Below are positions 25,091 to 33,710 of a DNA stretch of 64,000 nucleotides, piece after piece; position 1 is the stretch's first letter, and each line of letters opens with the position of its first letter. The DNA comes from Flavobacteriales bacterium (lineage in GTDB: Bacteria > Bacteroidota > Bacteroidia > Flavobacteriales_D > Sanyastnellaceae), in NCBI GenBank assembly GCA_022447625.1, contig JAKVAX010000001.1, forward strand, positions 1-64,000, in the 5' to 3' direction. The notes under the pieces are model-generated. The model had not been told where the DNA came from, made no database searches, and was given only the letters and a program-made list of their open reading frames with translations. The position numbers and the translations under genes are program-made.

Positions 25091-25750
25091 TTACAGTAAG
25101 TGCAGGCGAACACCTGTTCTGTGTCGGGTCACGCTACGCCACCACAGATCATAGACCGTGTCGCCTCCGATCAAATTCGACGGAGAATACCCGTAGAAGA
25201 AGTCAAGAAGGTAGTCACCGTGACCTAGATTCAACGGGAGCGTCAATCCACCGTCAATTCTCAGGTTGTACTCTGTTCCAGTAGGATCTGCAGATTCCAT
25301 TCCCGGGATATTGAATTCGATCGCTCCACCTACAAATCCTCCGAGCTTCTCAGATTGAAGTGGGTTGTTGATCATTAAGTGGATGGGAATATCTGCAGTC
25401 AGCGGATAGAAGAACTTGAATTCACGCTCGAAGCCTACGCGATCATAACGCATTTGAGTAGGGATTATACTGATCACTGCTTGCGGACGAAGCGCTAAGA
25501 AGCTCGAGAGAGGGATGTAGGTGGATAGGCCTGCACTCACACCAAACCCTAGCGTCGTTTCTACTTCTTTGAAGACATCTCGCGTTTGAAATGTTGGGTT
25601 CTCTTCGCCACTTAGAATACCTGTCTCAACGCTCAACGTGAAACCCCAATACATTCCTTTCGCACCTTCTTCTTCCTCATAGGCATCATCGTCTTGAGCC
25701 CAAAGACAAACTCCCAACAGGAGCAACGAACCAGTGATCAAATACTTCAT
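25091..25750 (-). CDS. outer-membrane beta-barrel protein
   Basis: 219 aa. Signal peptide 1-18 (LLLLGVCLWAQ), an acidic N-terminus (DDDAYEEEEGAKG), then alternating hydrophobic strands of the porin-like barrel fold ending in RHRTGVRLHLL. Motifs such as GFGVSAGLSTYIPLSSFLALRPQ resemble the small outer-membrane beta-barrel (PorT-like) families, but no specific function can be assigned. The nearest genes are 75 and 114 bases away, so it is probably its own unit. Confidence 0.65.
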   Translation of the reverse strand: MKYLITGSLLLLGVCLWAQDDDAYEEEEGAKGMYWGFTLSVETGILSGEENPTFQTRDVFKEVETTLGFGVSAGLSTYIPLSSFLALRPQAVISIIPTQMRYDRVGFEREFKFFYPLTADIPIHLMINNPLQSEKLGGFVGGAIEFNIPGMESADPTGTEYNLRIDGGLTLPLNLGHGDYLLDFFYGYSPSNLIGGDTVYDLWWRSVTRHRTGVRLHLL

Positions 25751-25811
25751 GTAACGAAGTTAATGAGCTCCTCATGGAATTGGGGTGCAGAGGTGCATCT
25801 ATCTTTCAACA

Positions 25812-25845
25812 AAAAGGCCGGACTGCTTTAACAGTCCGGCCTTTT
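25812..25845 (-). terminator. intrinsic terminator of the M16 operon
   Basis: AAAAGGCCGGACTG, loop CTTTAA, CAGTCCGGCCTTTT: a 14-bp perfect stem with A and T runs on both sides, so it could work in either direction. It lies 19 bases after the stop of the inactive M16 gene. Confidence 0.92.
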
Positions 25846-25864
25846 CAAAATGTATTTCTAAGGT

Positions 25865-27949
25865 TTAGTCAACCTTGAATTCGCTGTTTGAGATACGCTT
25901 GTTCACGGATACGTTATCAAGTGTTACTTCGATAACCTGTGGACCCACTACCTGCGATACCTTCACAGGGAACTGAATTCCGCTGAACTCTTTGTACTCT
26001 TCAATCATTGAAGCTACGGTCATTCCACCTTGAGGTGTTTCTTCAGTAGAAACCGTAGATACTAGAAGTCCAGTGTCTACACTGTAGTACTGAGTAGAAG
26101 AAGTCTCTTCTCCTTTCATCAAGTCAACAACGTACATGCGCTGACCGTTGTCGTCAGTGTCGATTCCTTTCAACACTGCAGACATGCCGTAATCAGCTAG
26201 GTGATCATAAGCCAGCATATCTAGCTGCATCTTAGCTTCTGAAATCTCTTCTTCAGTCATTGCGATCGACTGTCCCATTTGAGAGCTAGATCCACGGTCT
26301 CCGTCAATTACTTGCTTCATCATGGTTTGTCCACCCATAGCAACAGTCATGACCATCTGGTCAGTTCCTTTCACCTTGCGGTTGTATGCTAGAGACATTC
26401 CACTCACGCCCATGCTTCCTTCTTCGATGATAGAGTTCACCTTTGCGAGGTTTTCTTTCCCACCGATAGCAGCGTAGTACGCATCGAATACGTTCTGAGC
26501 AGTCATTCCTTCTGGAGCTGCCTCTAGATCAATGTACTCTCCTCCGTAGATGTCGAAGAATTCAACTTCACCAGACTTCGCGAATTTCGCGAGAGACTCA
26601 GCTACTTCTTCTTTGTTACCTACAACCGTAATGTTCAGGTTGTTTGGCTTCAAGTAACGTTGAGCAACACGTAGAACATCGTCAGTAGTTACTGCTTCAA
26701 GCTTTGTCAAGTAAGTTGCGTAGTAGTCTTTTGGAAGATCATAACGCTCGATGTTCAATGCGAAACGTGCGATTGTCTGGGGAGACTCCAAGCTACGAGC
26801 GAAGCTTCCATTCATGTAGTTCTTGATGAAACGAAGTGTTGTGTCAGCCACCCGCTCGCGTGTTAAACGCTCGATCTCGTAGAGGAACTCAGTCACAGAG
26901 CTATCTGTTACTTCGTTACGCACACTGGCGTAGGCGTTGAAGCTACCAATCACAGGGTCAGGAGACGTAGAAGAACGAGCTCCGTATGTGAAGGCTTTAT
27001 CTTCACGCAGGTTCTGCATCAAACGTCCACCGAATACACCACCACCGAGGATGTTATTCATTACAGAAGCTGCAATGGCATCTGGATGTCCAGGTGTCAT
27101 GTCTACCGGGTGGTTGATATCAATTACCGACTGCACTGCACCAGAAAGTGGAACAAAAGCAACGCGGTTTCCACGTGGAGGAGTTGGCTTGTCGTAGGCG
27201 TGTTGAGGAGCTTGACCTGCTTCCCATCCACCGAAGTACTTCTCGGCTTGAGACTTGGCTTGCTCCATGCTGATGTCACCTACGATCACGAGGTAAGCGA
27301 GATTCGGCTTGAAATAATCTTGGTAGTAACCAATCAAGTCATCACGCGAAATTGCTTCTGTAGTCTTCTCTGTTTGCTGTTCACCATACGGGTGGTCAAG
27401 TCCGTAACAGATCGCGTTTGAGATGTTGCGAGAAATGTCATCAGCTGATGACTTAGAGCTCGCCAATCCAGAAAGGGTTTGCTTGCGCAGCTTCTCAAGC
27501 TCATCTTCAGGGAATGCAGGAGACATCAACATCTCTTGCATCAAGCTGAGTAGGTTGTCTGAGTGCTTTGTCAAACATGCACCATACATACCTGTTGAGA
27601 ATGTGCTGAGTGAAGCTCCCATGAAGTCGATTTCTTGATCGATCTGAGCTTTTGTTTTGCCTGCTGTACCAGCAGAAAGAAGGTCACCAGCCATGCTTAC
27701 ATATCCAGCTTTGTTTCCTTCCATGATAGGATCACGGTCGATTGTCAACTGGTATGAAACGCGTGGTAATTTATCGTTGTTTACTACGATCACGCGTAGC
27801 CCATTTCCAAGGCTGAATGTTTCGTAGTCGCCGATGCTTATCTGCGGAGCCGGACCCGGCTGAGGAACGATCGAGCGATCGACTTTCCCTCCTGAACACG
27901 CTGCCAGGAAGAGCACTAATAGCGGAAGAATGTATTTCAAGGTCTTCAT
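25865..27949 (-). CDS. M16-family lipoprotein, non-catalytic partner, with C-terminal LolA-like extension
   Basis: 694 aa. Lipoprotein signal with lipobox LAAC (Cys18). Two M16 domains (about 35-460): the region where catalytic subunits have H-x-x-E-H reads GNKAGYVSMAGDLLSAGTAG here, so the zinc ligands are missing, while the M16 inactive-domain features (RGNRVAFVPLSGAVQSVIDI, LREDKAFTYGARSS) are present. Beyond about 480 a further domain starts with YYAAIGGKENLAKVNSII, like the LolA-fold modules found at the ends of Bacteroidota zinc-protease genes. It presumably forms a heterodimer with the active protease encoded 18 bases upstream. Confidence 0.88.
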   Translation of the reverse strand: MKTLKYILPLLVLFLAACSGGKVDRSIVPQPGPAPQISIGDYETFSLGNGLRVIVVNNDKLPRVSYQLTIDRDPIMEGNKAGYVSMAGDLLSAGTAGKTKAQIDQEIDFMGASLSTFSTGMYGACLTKHSDNLLSLMQEMLMSPAFPEDELEKLRKQTLSGLASSKSSADDISRNISNAICYGLDHPYGEQQTEKTTEAISRDDLIGYYQDYFKPNLAYLVIVGDISMEQAKSQAEKYFGGWEAGQAPQHAYDKPTPPRGNRVAFVPLSGAVQSVIDINHPVDMTPGHPDAIAASVMNNILGGGVFGGRLMQNLREDKAFTYGARSSTSPDPVIGSFNAYASVRNEVTDSSVTEFLYEIERLTRERVADTTLRFIKNYMNGSFARSLESPQTIARFALNIERYDLPKDYYATYLTKLEAVTTDDVLRVAQRYLKPNNLNITVVGNKEEVAESLAKFAKSGEVEFFDIYGGEYIDLEAAPEGMTAQNVFDAYYAAIGGKENLAKVNSIIEEGSMGVSGMSLAYNRKVKGTDQMVMTVAMGGQTMMKQVIDGDRGSSSQMGQSIAMTEEEISEAKMQLDMLAYDHLADYGMSAVLKGIDTDDNGQRMYVVDLMKGEETSSTQYYSVDTGLLVSTVSTEETPQGGMTVASMIEEYKEFSGIQFPVKVSQVVGPQVIEVTLDNVSVNKRISNSEFKVD

Positions 27950-27967
27950 TTTGTCGTATTCTGAGGA

Positions 27968-29314
27968 TTAATTTTCAGTGGCATTAGCAGCTTCCTCATC
28001 GAATAGGAAGTAGAGCACCACGCGGTTATTTTCCGAGTAGTACTTCTGAGCTGCTTTCTGAATGTCTTCGCGAGTTACCGCCTGGTAACGATCGATTTCA
28101 TTGTTGATTAGGTTCGCATCACCATAATACATATGGTAGTTAGCCAATGACTCTGCAATACCTGCAACAGATGAATTAGAAGAGACGAAACCGTTTTCTA
28201 CCTGATTCTTCAGCTTTTGCAATTCTTCTTCAGAAATCAATTCGTTCTTAACACGTTCGATTTCTTCGTTCATCGCTGCTTCAACTTCTGCAGGATCAAC
28301 CCCCATATTCGCCATAGAGAAAGCCAAGGTCAGACCTGGATCTTCTAGTGGGAATGAGAATGCCCCACAGAAAAGAGCAAGCTGCTTTTCTTCCACAACT
28401 GCACGGTTTAGACGGCTAGAACCACCTTGACTAAGTAAGGTGTTCAACATGTCTACACTGTAGAAGTCAGGCTCTCCTTGTGCAGGAATATGGTAAGCTT
28501 GAAGAACCAACGGTAGTTGGTCTTTTCCTAGAATGGTGTCACGTACTTCAGCAGTTTTCATCGGCTCATCCATTGATGGACGAGGGATTTCAGCTGTTCC
28601 TTTCGGGATTGCCGAGAAGTACTTTTTAATCATCTCCTTCGCCTCATCGATGTTGATATCACCAGCGATGGATAGTACAGCGTTGTTTGGAACGTAGAAG
28701 GTCTTGTAGAAATCAACGAACTCTTCTTCTTTCGCTGCATTCAGGTGGTCCATTGAGCCAATGGTGGTCCACTTGTATGGGTGTTCTACATAGGCGCGCT
28801 TCATGGTTTCTTCCAGCAGTCTTCCGTAAGGCTGGTTGTCAACACGCTGACGCTTTTCTTCTTTTACTACTTCGCGCTGAGTTTCGATTCCTTCGTTTTC
28901 TACTTTGGCGTGAAGCATACGCTCAGACTCGAGCCAAAGCCCTAGTTCAAGTTGGTTACTTGGGAGTACTTCGTAGTAGAATGTACGGTCATTCGAAGTG
29001 TTGGCATTCAATACACCACCTGCGTTCTCAACGTAACGTGAGAATTCACCGCGGCCCATGTTCTCCGATCCTTCGAAAAGAAGGTGCTCAAAGAAGTGCG
29101 CCATTCCGGTGCGTGATGGATCTTCATTCTTTGATCCGACGTGGTACATAACTGTCACCGCCACGATAGGGGTGCTGTGATCTTCATGAAGGATCACGTG
29201 AAGGCCGTTCTTCAGGTCGTACTCTTCGAACTCGATCTCACGCATTTGTGCTTGAGATGTTGTTGCGAGAAGTCCGAAAATTCCTGCAAAGGCAAGGCTT
29301 AGGATTCGTCTCAT
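27968..29314 (-). CDS. M16 zinc metalloprotease, catalytic subunit
   Basis: 448 aa. Signal peptide (GIFGLLATTSQAQ), then the zinc motif HFFEHLLFEGSE (H-x-x-E-H, about residue 73) and the downstream glutamate block ENEGIETQREVVKEEKRQR, giving the inverted zincin site of pitrilysin/processing-peptidase enzymes. The second half is the structural M16_C domain (SIAGDINIDEAKEMIKKYF). It degrades peptides in the periplasm or at the cell surface. It is the first gene of a two-gene operon with the non-catalytic partner. Confidence 0.92.
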   Translation of the reverse strand: MRRILSLAFAGIFGLLATTSQAQMREIEFEEYDLKNGLHVILHEDHSTPIVAVTVMYHVGSKNEDPSRTGMAHFFEHLLFEGSENMGRGEFSRYVENAGGVLNANTSNDRTFYYEVLPSNQLELGLWLESERMLHAKVENEGIETQREVVKEEKRQRVDNQPYGRLLEETMKRAYVEHPYKWTTIGSMDHLNAAKEEEFVDFYKTFYVPNNAVLSIAGDINIDEAKEMIKKYFSAIPKGTAEIPRPSMDEPMKTAEVRDTILGKDQLPLVLQAYHIPAQGEPDFYSVDMLNTLLSQGGSSRLNRAVVEEKQLALFCGAFSFPLEDPGLTLAFSMANMGVDPAEVEAAMNEEIERVKNELISEEELQKLKNQVENGFVSSNSSVAGIAESLANYHMYYGDANLINNEIDRYQAVTREDIQKAAQKYYSENNRVVLYFLFDEEAANATEN

Positions 29315-29339
29315 ATCAACTCGATTGGTTTTCGAACAG

Positions 29340-29369
29340 CTAAAATACTGGATAATGACGTCTGTTCAA
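29340..29369 (-). promoter_or_regulatory. candidate promoter of the M16 operon
   Basis: Minus strand: TTG (29369-29367), 19 bases, then TATTTTAG (29347-29340), seven of eight positions of TAnnTTTG. It is 26 bases before the start codon. Confidence 0.5.
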
Positions 29370-29453
29370 GATGATTTTGGCGAACGGTTGTAGTCTATGG
29401 AGAATGGAATCAGGTGTCGGAGCATTCACTTTGAATTTTTACCTTTCGCACCC

Positions 29454-30929
29454 ATGGAAGCATACCACATATCTCTGAATGAAGCGACGATCGAAGAGTT
29501 GAACGGAGTTATCTCTTCCGGTCAGAAGCTGGCTATCGCGGCTGATGCTGCGGAGAAAGTAACCGCTTGTCGAACTTTTCTTGATGAACGACTGGCGTCA
29601 TCATCCGATCCGATTTACGGAATCAATACAGGCTTCGGTTCGCTTTGTAATGTACAAGTGGGAAAGGAAGATCTCGCTACACTTCAGAAGAACTTGGTCC
29701 TCAGTCACGCATGCGGGCTTGGAGAGACCATCGATCCAGAGGTGGTGAAGTGGATGATGCTTCTGAAGGTAAAAGGACTCAGTTATGGGCATAGTGGTGT
29801 GCAATTGGTGACGATCAAACGGTTGATCGACTTGTACAACGAAGGATTGCTTCCAGTCATCTATGCTCAAGGGTCTCTAGGAGCTAGCGGTGACTTGGCC
29901 CCGCTTGCTCACCTCGCTCTTCCGTTGATCGGTGAAGGACAGTTATGGGAAGAGGGAAGACCGAAACCAACCAAGGAGTTGTACTGGTCTCGCAATTGGG
30001 AAGCAATTGAGCTTCAAGCTAAAGAAGGACTAGCTCTGTTGAATGGAACACAGTTCATGAGTGCCTTCGGTTGCTACTTGACGATGCAGTCGATACAACT
30101 CATTGATGCAGCCAACCGAATTGCTGCGATGAGCCTGGAAGCATTCGATGGTCGTATTGAGCCTTTCGGCGAAGCGGTGAATACTGTTCGCAACCAACAC
30201 GGACAAATGAAGGTGGCAGCAGATATGCGTAAACTCCTTGAGAGTAGCGTTGGAATGAAACGCCATAAAGAGCACGTTCAAGACCCATATTCTTTCCGCT
30301 GCATCCCTCAGGTGCACGGTGCTACGATGGATGTGATCAACTACGTGCGTACAATTCTGGAAAGAGAGATCAACGCAGTAACGGATAACCCAACGATATT
30401 CCCTGAACTGAATGAGATCGTTTCAGCAGGTAATTTCCATGGACAGCCTTTAGCCTTGGCACTGGATCAGTTGGCACTCGGTATGCACGAGCTGGCGAGT
30501 ATCTCAGAACGTCGCGTATACAAGCTAATCAGCGGTCAGCGTAACCTGCCTGAATTCTTAGTAGCGAACCCAGGCTTGAATTCAGGATTCATGATCCCTC
30601 AATATGCTGCGGCTTCTGTAGTGAGTCAGAACCGACAGTTGGTGACTCCGTCTTCTGCAGATACAGTGGATTCAAGCAATGGTCAAGAAGATCACGTGAG
30701 CATGGGGGCCAACGCAGCAACCAAAGCTTATCGTGTGATTGAGAATGTACGCAAGGTGCTAGCGATAGAGCTCTTCAACGCCGCACAAGCATTAGACCTT
30801 CGTGGTGTAGATGAAGCATCACCAATGGTTCAAGAGTACCATAAGAAGTACCGAAAGGTGGTGCCATTCATCGAGAACGATGAATACATGCATCCGCACA
30901 TTATGAAGAGTATCGGGTTCCTTCGTTAA
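29454..30929 (+). CDS. hutH: histidine ammonia-lyase
   Basis: About 491 aa. Deaminates L-histidine to urocanate, the first step of histidine use. The MIO cofactor-forming Ala-Ser-Gly is in GSLGASGDLAPLAHLAL (about 140). Other family residues are GINTGFGSLCNV with the catalytic Tyr before it, NGTQFMSAFGC, and PYSFRCIPQVHGATMDV. I prefer the ATG at 29454 (MEAYHISLNEA), since the 19 residues upstream are not conserved-looking and would reach towards the divergent M16 promoter. The other hut genes are not in the window. The stop codon abuts that of the convergent mltG. Confidence 0.93.
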   Translation: MEAYHISLNEATIEELNGVISSGQKLAIAADAAEKVTACRTFLDERLASSSDPIYGINTGFGSLCNVQVGKEDLATLQKNLVLSHACGLGETIDPEVVKWMMLLKVKGLSYGHSGVQLVTIKRLIDLYNEGLLPVIYAQGSLGASGDLAPLAHLALPLIGEGQLWEEGRPKPTKELYWSRNWEAIELQAKEGLALLNGTQFMSAFGCYLTMQSIQLIDAANRIAAMSLEAFDGRIEPFGEAVNTVRNQHGQMKVAADMRKLLESSVGMKRHKEHVQDPYSFRCIPQVHGATMDVINYVRTILEREINAVTDNPTIFPELNEIVSAGNFHGQPLALALDQLALGMHELASISERRVYKLISGQRNLPEFLVANPGLNSGFMIPQYAAASVVSQNRQLVTPSSADTVDSSNGQEDHVSMGANAATKAYRVIENVRKVLAIELFNAAQALDLRGVDEASPMVQEYHKKYRKVVPFIENDEYMHPHIMKSIGFLR

Positions 30930-31943
30930 TTACCTTCTTCTGGAAATAGCACGGTGATATGCATTCGCGTTGATGTTGTGCTGTCTAAGGGTTTTCGCAA
31001 AGTTGTGGTATCCATCTAACGCTGGTTTTGCACACATATAGATGTAATCATGCCTGTCAGGATTGAGTACGGCATCGACGTAGTGCGTTTCAGGGAAATT
31101 GATGGGGCCTGGAGGTAGTCCTGAATGGAGGTAAGTATTGTAGGGCGAGTTCACTTCCATGTGCTCGTTGAGTACACGTCGGATGGTGTAATCATCTAGG
31201 GCGTAGATGAGCGTGGGATCTGCTTGCAACGGAATACCTCTTTTCAGTCTGTTTAGATAGAGCCCAGCAACGATAGGAGCTTCTTCACGCATGGCTGTCT
31301 CTGCTTTGACAATGCTTGCGAGGGTAACCACTTCGCTTTGGCTGAGTCCGAGGCTGACGGCTCTTTCTTTCCGTCCATCCGTCCAGAAAGCACGGTATTC
31401 AGCGGCCATTCGTTCAAGCAGCTCTTCGGCGTCGGTATCCCACCACATTTCGTAGGTGTTTGGAATGAACATCGTTCGGAAATTCTCTTTGTTGAAACCG
31501 AAACGAGCGGCTTGTTCTTCCGAAAGGACAAGCTGCAAGAACTCAGCGCTATCTGCTTCGAGCATTGCAGTGAGTTTACCAGCAATATCTTCTGGTTTGC
31601 GGGCGCTGGTGAACGTCACACGCACCGCATCTTGATCTCCGCTACGTAGTTTGTTGACCACTTGGTTCATGCTCATGCCTTGGTTGAAGACATAACGACC
31701 AGGCTTCACGCGCGCGAACTCTTTCAGCTCGATGACTTGTTCTAGCAGTTCTTGGTCATTGACAATACTGTCTCCAATGACAATGGTGATCAACTCATCC
31801 ATCGATGTGCCCGTAGGAATGAAAACCTCTTTCTGCGAGTGGGAGAAGACGGTGCTTGAATCCATGACCTTTCCGTAAGCATACCACGCGACCACTCCTC
31901 CAAAGGCCGCTAGAATTACTCCAATTGTCAATAATCTCCTCAT
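30930..31943 (-). CDS. mltG: endolytic transglycosylase MltG (YceG family)
   Basis: 337 aa. One N-terminal membrane helix, a LysM-like segment (IPTGTSMDELITIVIGDSIV), then the YceG domain with VTLASIVKAETAMREEAPIVAG and NRLKRGIPLQADPTLIYAL. It cleaves nascent glycan strands at the inner membrane and sets their length. The usual S-I-V-E-[KE]-E-T reads S-I-V-K-A-E-T here, so only one of the two glutamates is kept; this may matter for activity. It is the last gene of a three-gene run, each overlapping the next by 4 bases. Confidence 0.9.
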   Translation of the reverse strand: MRRLLTIGVILAAFGGVVAWYAYGKVMDSSTVFSHSQKEVFIPTGTSMDELITIVIGDSIVNDQELLEQVIELKEFARVKPGRYVFNQGMSMNQVVNKLRSGDQDAVRVTFTSARKPEDIAGKLTAMLEADSAEFLQLVLSEEQAARFGFNKENFRTMFIPNTYEMWWDTDAEELLERMAAEYRAFWTDGRKERAVSLGLSQSEVVTLASIVKAETAMREEAPIVAGLYLNRLKRGIPLQADPTLIYALDDYTIRRVLNEHMEVNSPYNTYLHSGLPPGPINFPETHYVDAVLNPDRHDYIYMCAKPALDGYHNFAKTLRQHNINANAYHRAISRRR

Positions 31944-32461
31944 TCCTGTTTCTTGATCAACTGGTAAAACAGTTCGTCGATGTAGCCGTCAGTGCCTTTG
32001 AGCCATTGCTTTCGAGTTGCTGTCAATTCGAATCCAGCTTTTTCGAACAACGCAACACTGGCGTGGTTATTGGCAGGAATGTTCGCATAAATCTGGTGCA
32101 AATGGAGTACATCGAAACCATATTCAATCAGCGTGGTGAGCGCGTCGTAGGCTACGCCTTGTTTGCGCTTTTCTTTCTCGCCAATGAGAATTCCAATACC
32201 AGCTCTTAAATGCGTAGGGTCAAAATCAAAGAGGTCAATCGCACCTACCGGACGTTCTTCTGTGCAGATAACTAGTCTTAGTTGACGATCTGCATAAACG
32301 TCGCGAATGCCTCGAATGTACTTTTCGAGATCGTTGCGACTGAAAGGGGAGGTGGTGCCGCTCACCAACCAATTGTCAGTGTCATTTTCCCACTTGAAAA
32401 AGTGGTTAACATCATGTGGTTCTACGGCGCGTAAAAATGAGCGTTGTCCTTGAAGTTTCAT
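31940..32461 (-). CDS. GNAT acetyltransferase (RimJ/RimL-like)
   Basis: 173 aa. FLRAVEPHDVNHFFKWENDTDN at the start, the acetyl-CoA loop in GIGILIGEKEKRKQGVAYDALTTL, and NHASVALFEKAGFELTATRKQW at the end are typical of the Acetyltransf_3 group (protein N-acetyltransferases and small-molecule acetylases). The substrate is not predictable. It overlaps both neighbours by four bases, so it is translationally coupled to mltG and the CoA-binding gene. Confidence 0.88.
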   Translation of the reverse strand: MKLQGQRSFLRAVEPHDVNHFFKWENDTDNWLVSGTTSPFSRNDLEKYIRGIRDVYADRQLRLVICTEERPVGAIDLFDFDPTHLRAGIGILIGEKEKRKQGVAYDALTTLIEYGFDVLHLHQIYANIPANNHASVALFEKAGFELTATRKQWLKGTDGYIDELFYQLIKKQE

Positions 32462-32826
32462 GCGGTTGAATAGCTACCCGTGGATAGGAGCACCAAGGTA
32501 CAAGCTATTTCATAGTTAATACCGTTTTCTTCGAGAATTCGATACAGCTCTTCGTTTTCTGTGCCTGGGTTAAAGATTACCCGTTTCGGCGCTAGCCGAA
32601 GAATATAATTGAACCAAGAGGATTGATTCCTGGGCCCAACATATAAAGTTACCGTTTCAATATTCTCAAGCAGAGGACGATCAGTGATAATCTTGTCACC
32701 ACTGATGTGTCCGTCGCGAATGCCAATAGGGTATACTTCTTCTCCGCATTCTTTCAATCGCTCCGTGGCGATGTAGCTATATTTACCCGGATTCGGACTA
32801 GCTCCGATGACTACTGTTCTATTCAT
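32458..32826 (-). CDS. CoA-binding domain protein (YccU-like)
   Basis: 122 aa, a single CoA_binding_2 Rossmann domain: TVVIGASPNPGKYSYIATERL at the start, ERLKECGEEVYPIG, TVTLYVGPRNQSSWFNYIL and FNPGTENEELYRILEENGI. The length equals the family norm. Biochemical role is unknown. It is the first gene of the run leading to the acetyltransferase and mltG, divergent from the polysaccharide operon. Confidence 0.9.
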   Translation of the reverse strand: MNRTVVIGASPNPGKYSYIATERLKECGEEVYPIGIRDGHISGDKIITDRPLLENIETVTLYVGPRNQSSWFNYILRLAPKRVIFNPGTENEELYRILEENGINYEIACTLVLLSTGSYSTA

Positions 32827-32890
32827 AATGTGAAATTACAAACGCCTTGTTCACAGTTGGTCACAAAGCAGTCACGATCATTCTTCAGCT

Positions 32891-32916
32891 TTGCTACCTT
32901 GCATTCGTTACATTTG
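32891..32916 (+). promoter_or_regulatory. candidate promoter of the exopolysaccharide operon
   Basis: TACATTTG at 32909-32916 matches TAnnTTTG fully. A TTG lies at 32891-32893, but the spacer is 15 bases, shorter than the usual 17-23. The ATG at 32946 is 29 bases downstream. Confidence 0.4.
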
Positions 32917-32945
32917 TTCTCGAACAAACTATTTATTCCGGCTGA

Positions 32946-33707
32946 ATGAAATACGGATTGCTTCTTATTGCAGTAGTTGCGGCGCTAGCCAGCTGTACCA
33001 TTAACAGAAACGTCATGTTCAAGACTGATCATGATTACGTTTACGATAGCCCCCCAACTGATTCTGCAGAGATTTCGGAGTACAAGATTTCTCCAAACGA
33101 CATGTTGTTGGTGCGACTGTTTGCGAACGACGGAGCGAAGCTGCTTGACATTACAGCAGGTACAGGAGATGCTCAGCAGTATGCTAACTTCTTGACAACA
33201 AACTTTTTGGTTGAAGTAGATGGAATGGTTGAGCTGCCGGAACTTGGCGAAATAGAGGTGGCCGGACTCACCCTGAATGAATGTGAAGAATTGTTGGAAC
33301 AGCTTTATTCTGATTACTATGTGGAGCCATTTGCATTCGTTCAGGTGCTGAATAACCGGGTCATCGTATTCCCTGGAACGGGAAGTCAAGCGGCTGTGAT
33401 TACACTTCAGAATGCCAATACCACAGTGATCGAAGCGATTGCTCTCGCCGGCGGACTCGCACAACGAGCAGACGCTCGAAAGGTGAAGCTCATACGATAC
33501 TTCGATGATCGACGTGAAATCTATCTGATGGATCTGTCTACGATTGAAGGTGTTGAATTCGCAAGCATGGTGGTGCAAGCCAACGATGTCATTTATGTTG
33601 AGCCAGTACCGGAAATTGCCAGCGAGGTGATGTCTGATTTGGCGCCATACGTGACCTTGGTGTCAGGGATTGCGCTGATTTATGCCATTCTACAAGGGGC
33701 ATTCTAA
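32946..33707 (+). CDS. polysaccharide export lipoprotein (Wza-like)
   Basis: 253 aa. Lipoprotein signal with lipobox LASC (Cys17). Poly_export domain (KISPNDMLLVRLFANDG, about 45-150) followed by an SLBB domain (FPGTGSQAAVITLQNANTTV..ALAGGL, about 145-225) and a C-terminal hydrophobic helix (YVTLVSGIALIYAILQGAF) that should form the outer-membrane alpha-barrel. It forms the export channel for the polysaccharide made by the downstream genes. First gene of the operon, with three bases before the kinase gene. Confidence 0.9.
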   Translation: MKYGLLLIAVVAALASCTINRNVMFKTDHDYVYDSPPTDSAEISEYKISPNDMLLVRLFANDGAKLLDITAGTGDAQQYANFLTTNFLVEVDGMVELPELGEIEVAGLTLNECEELLEQLYSDYYVEPFAFVQVLNNRVIVFPGTGSQAAVITLQNANTTVIEAIALAGGLAQRADARKVKLIRYFDDRREIYLMDLSTIEGVEFASMVVQANDVIYVEPVPEIASEVMSDLAPYVTLVSGIALIYAILQGAF

Positions 33708-33710
33708 CCC

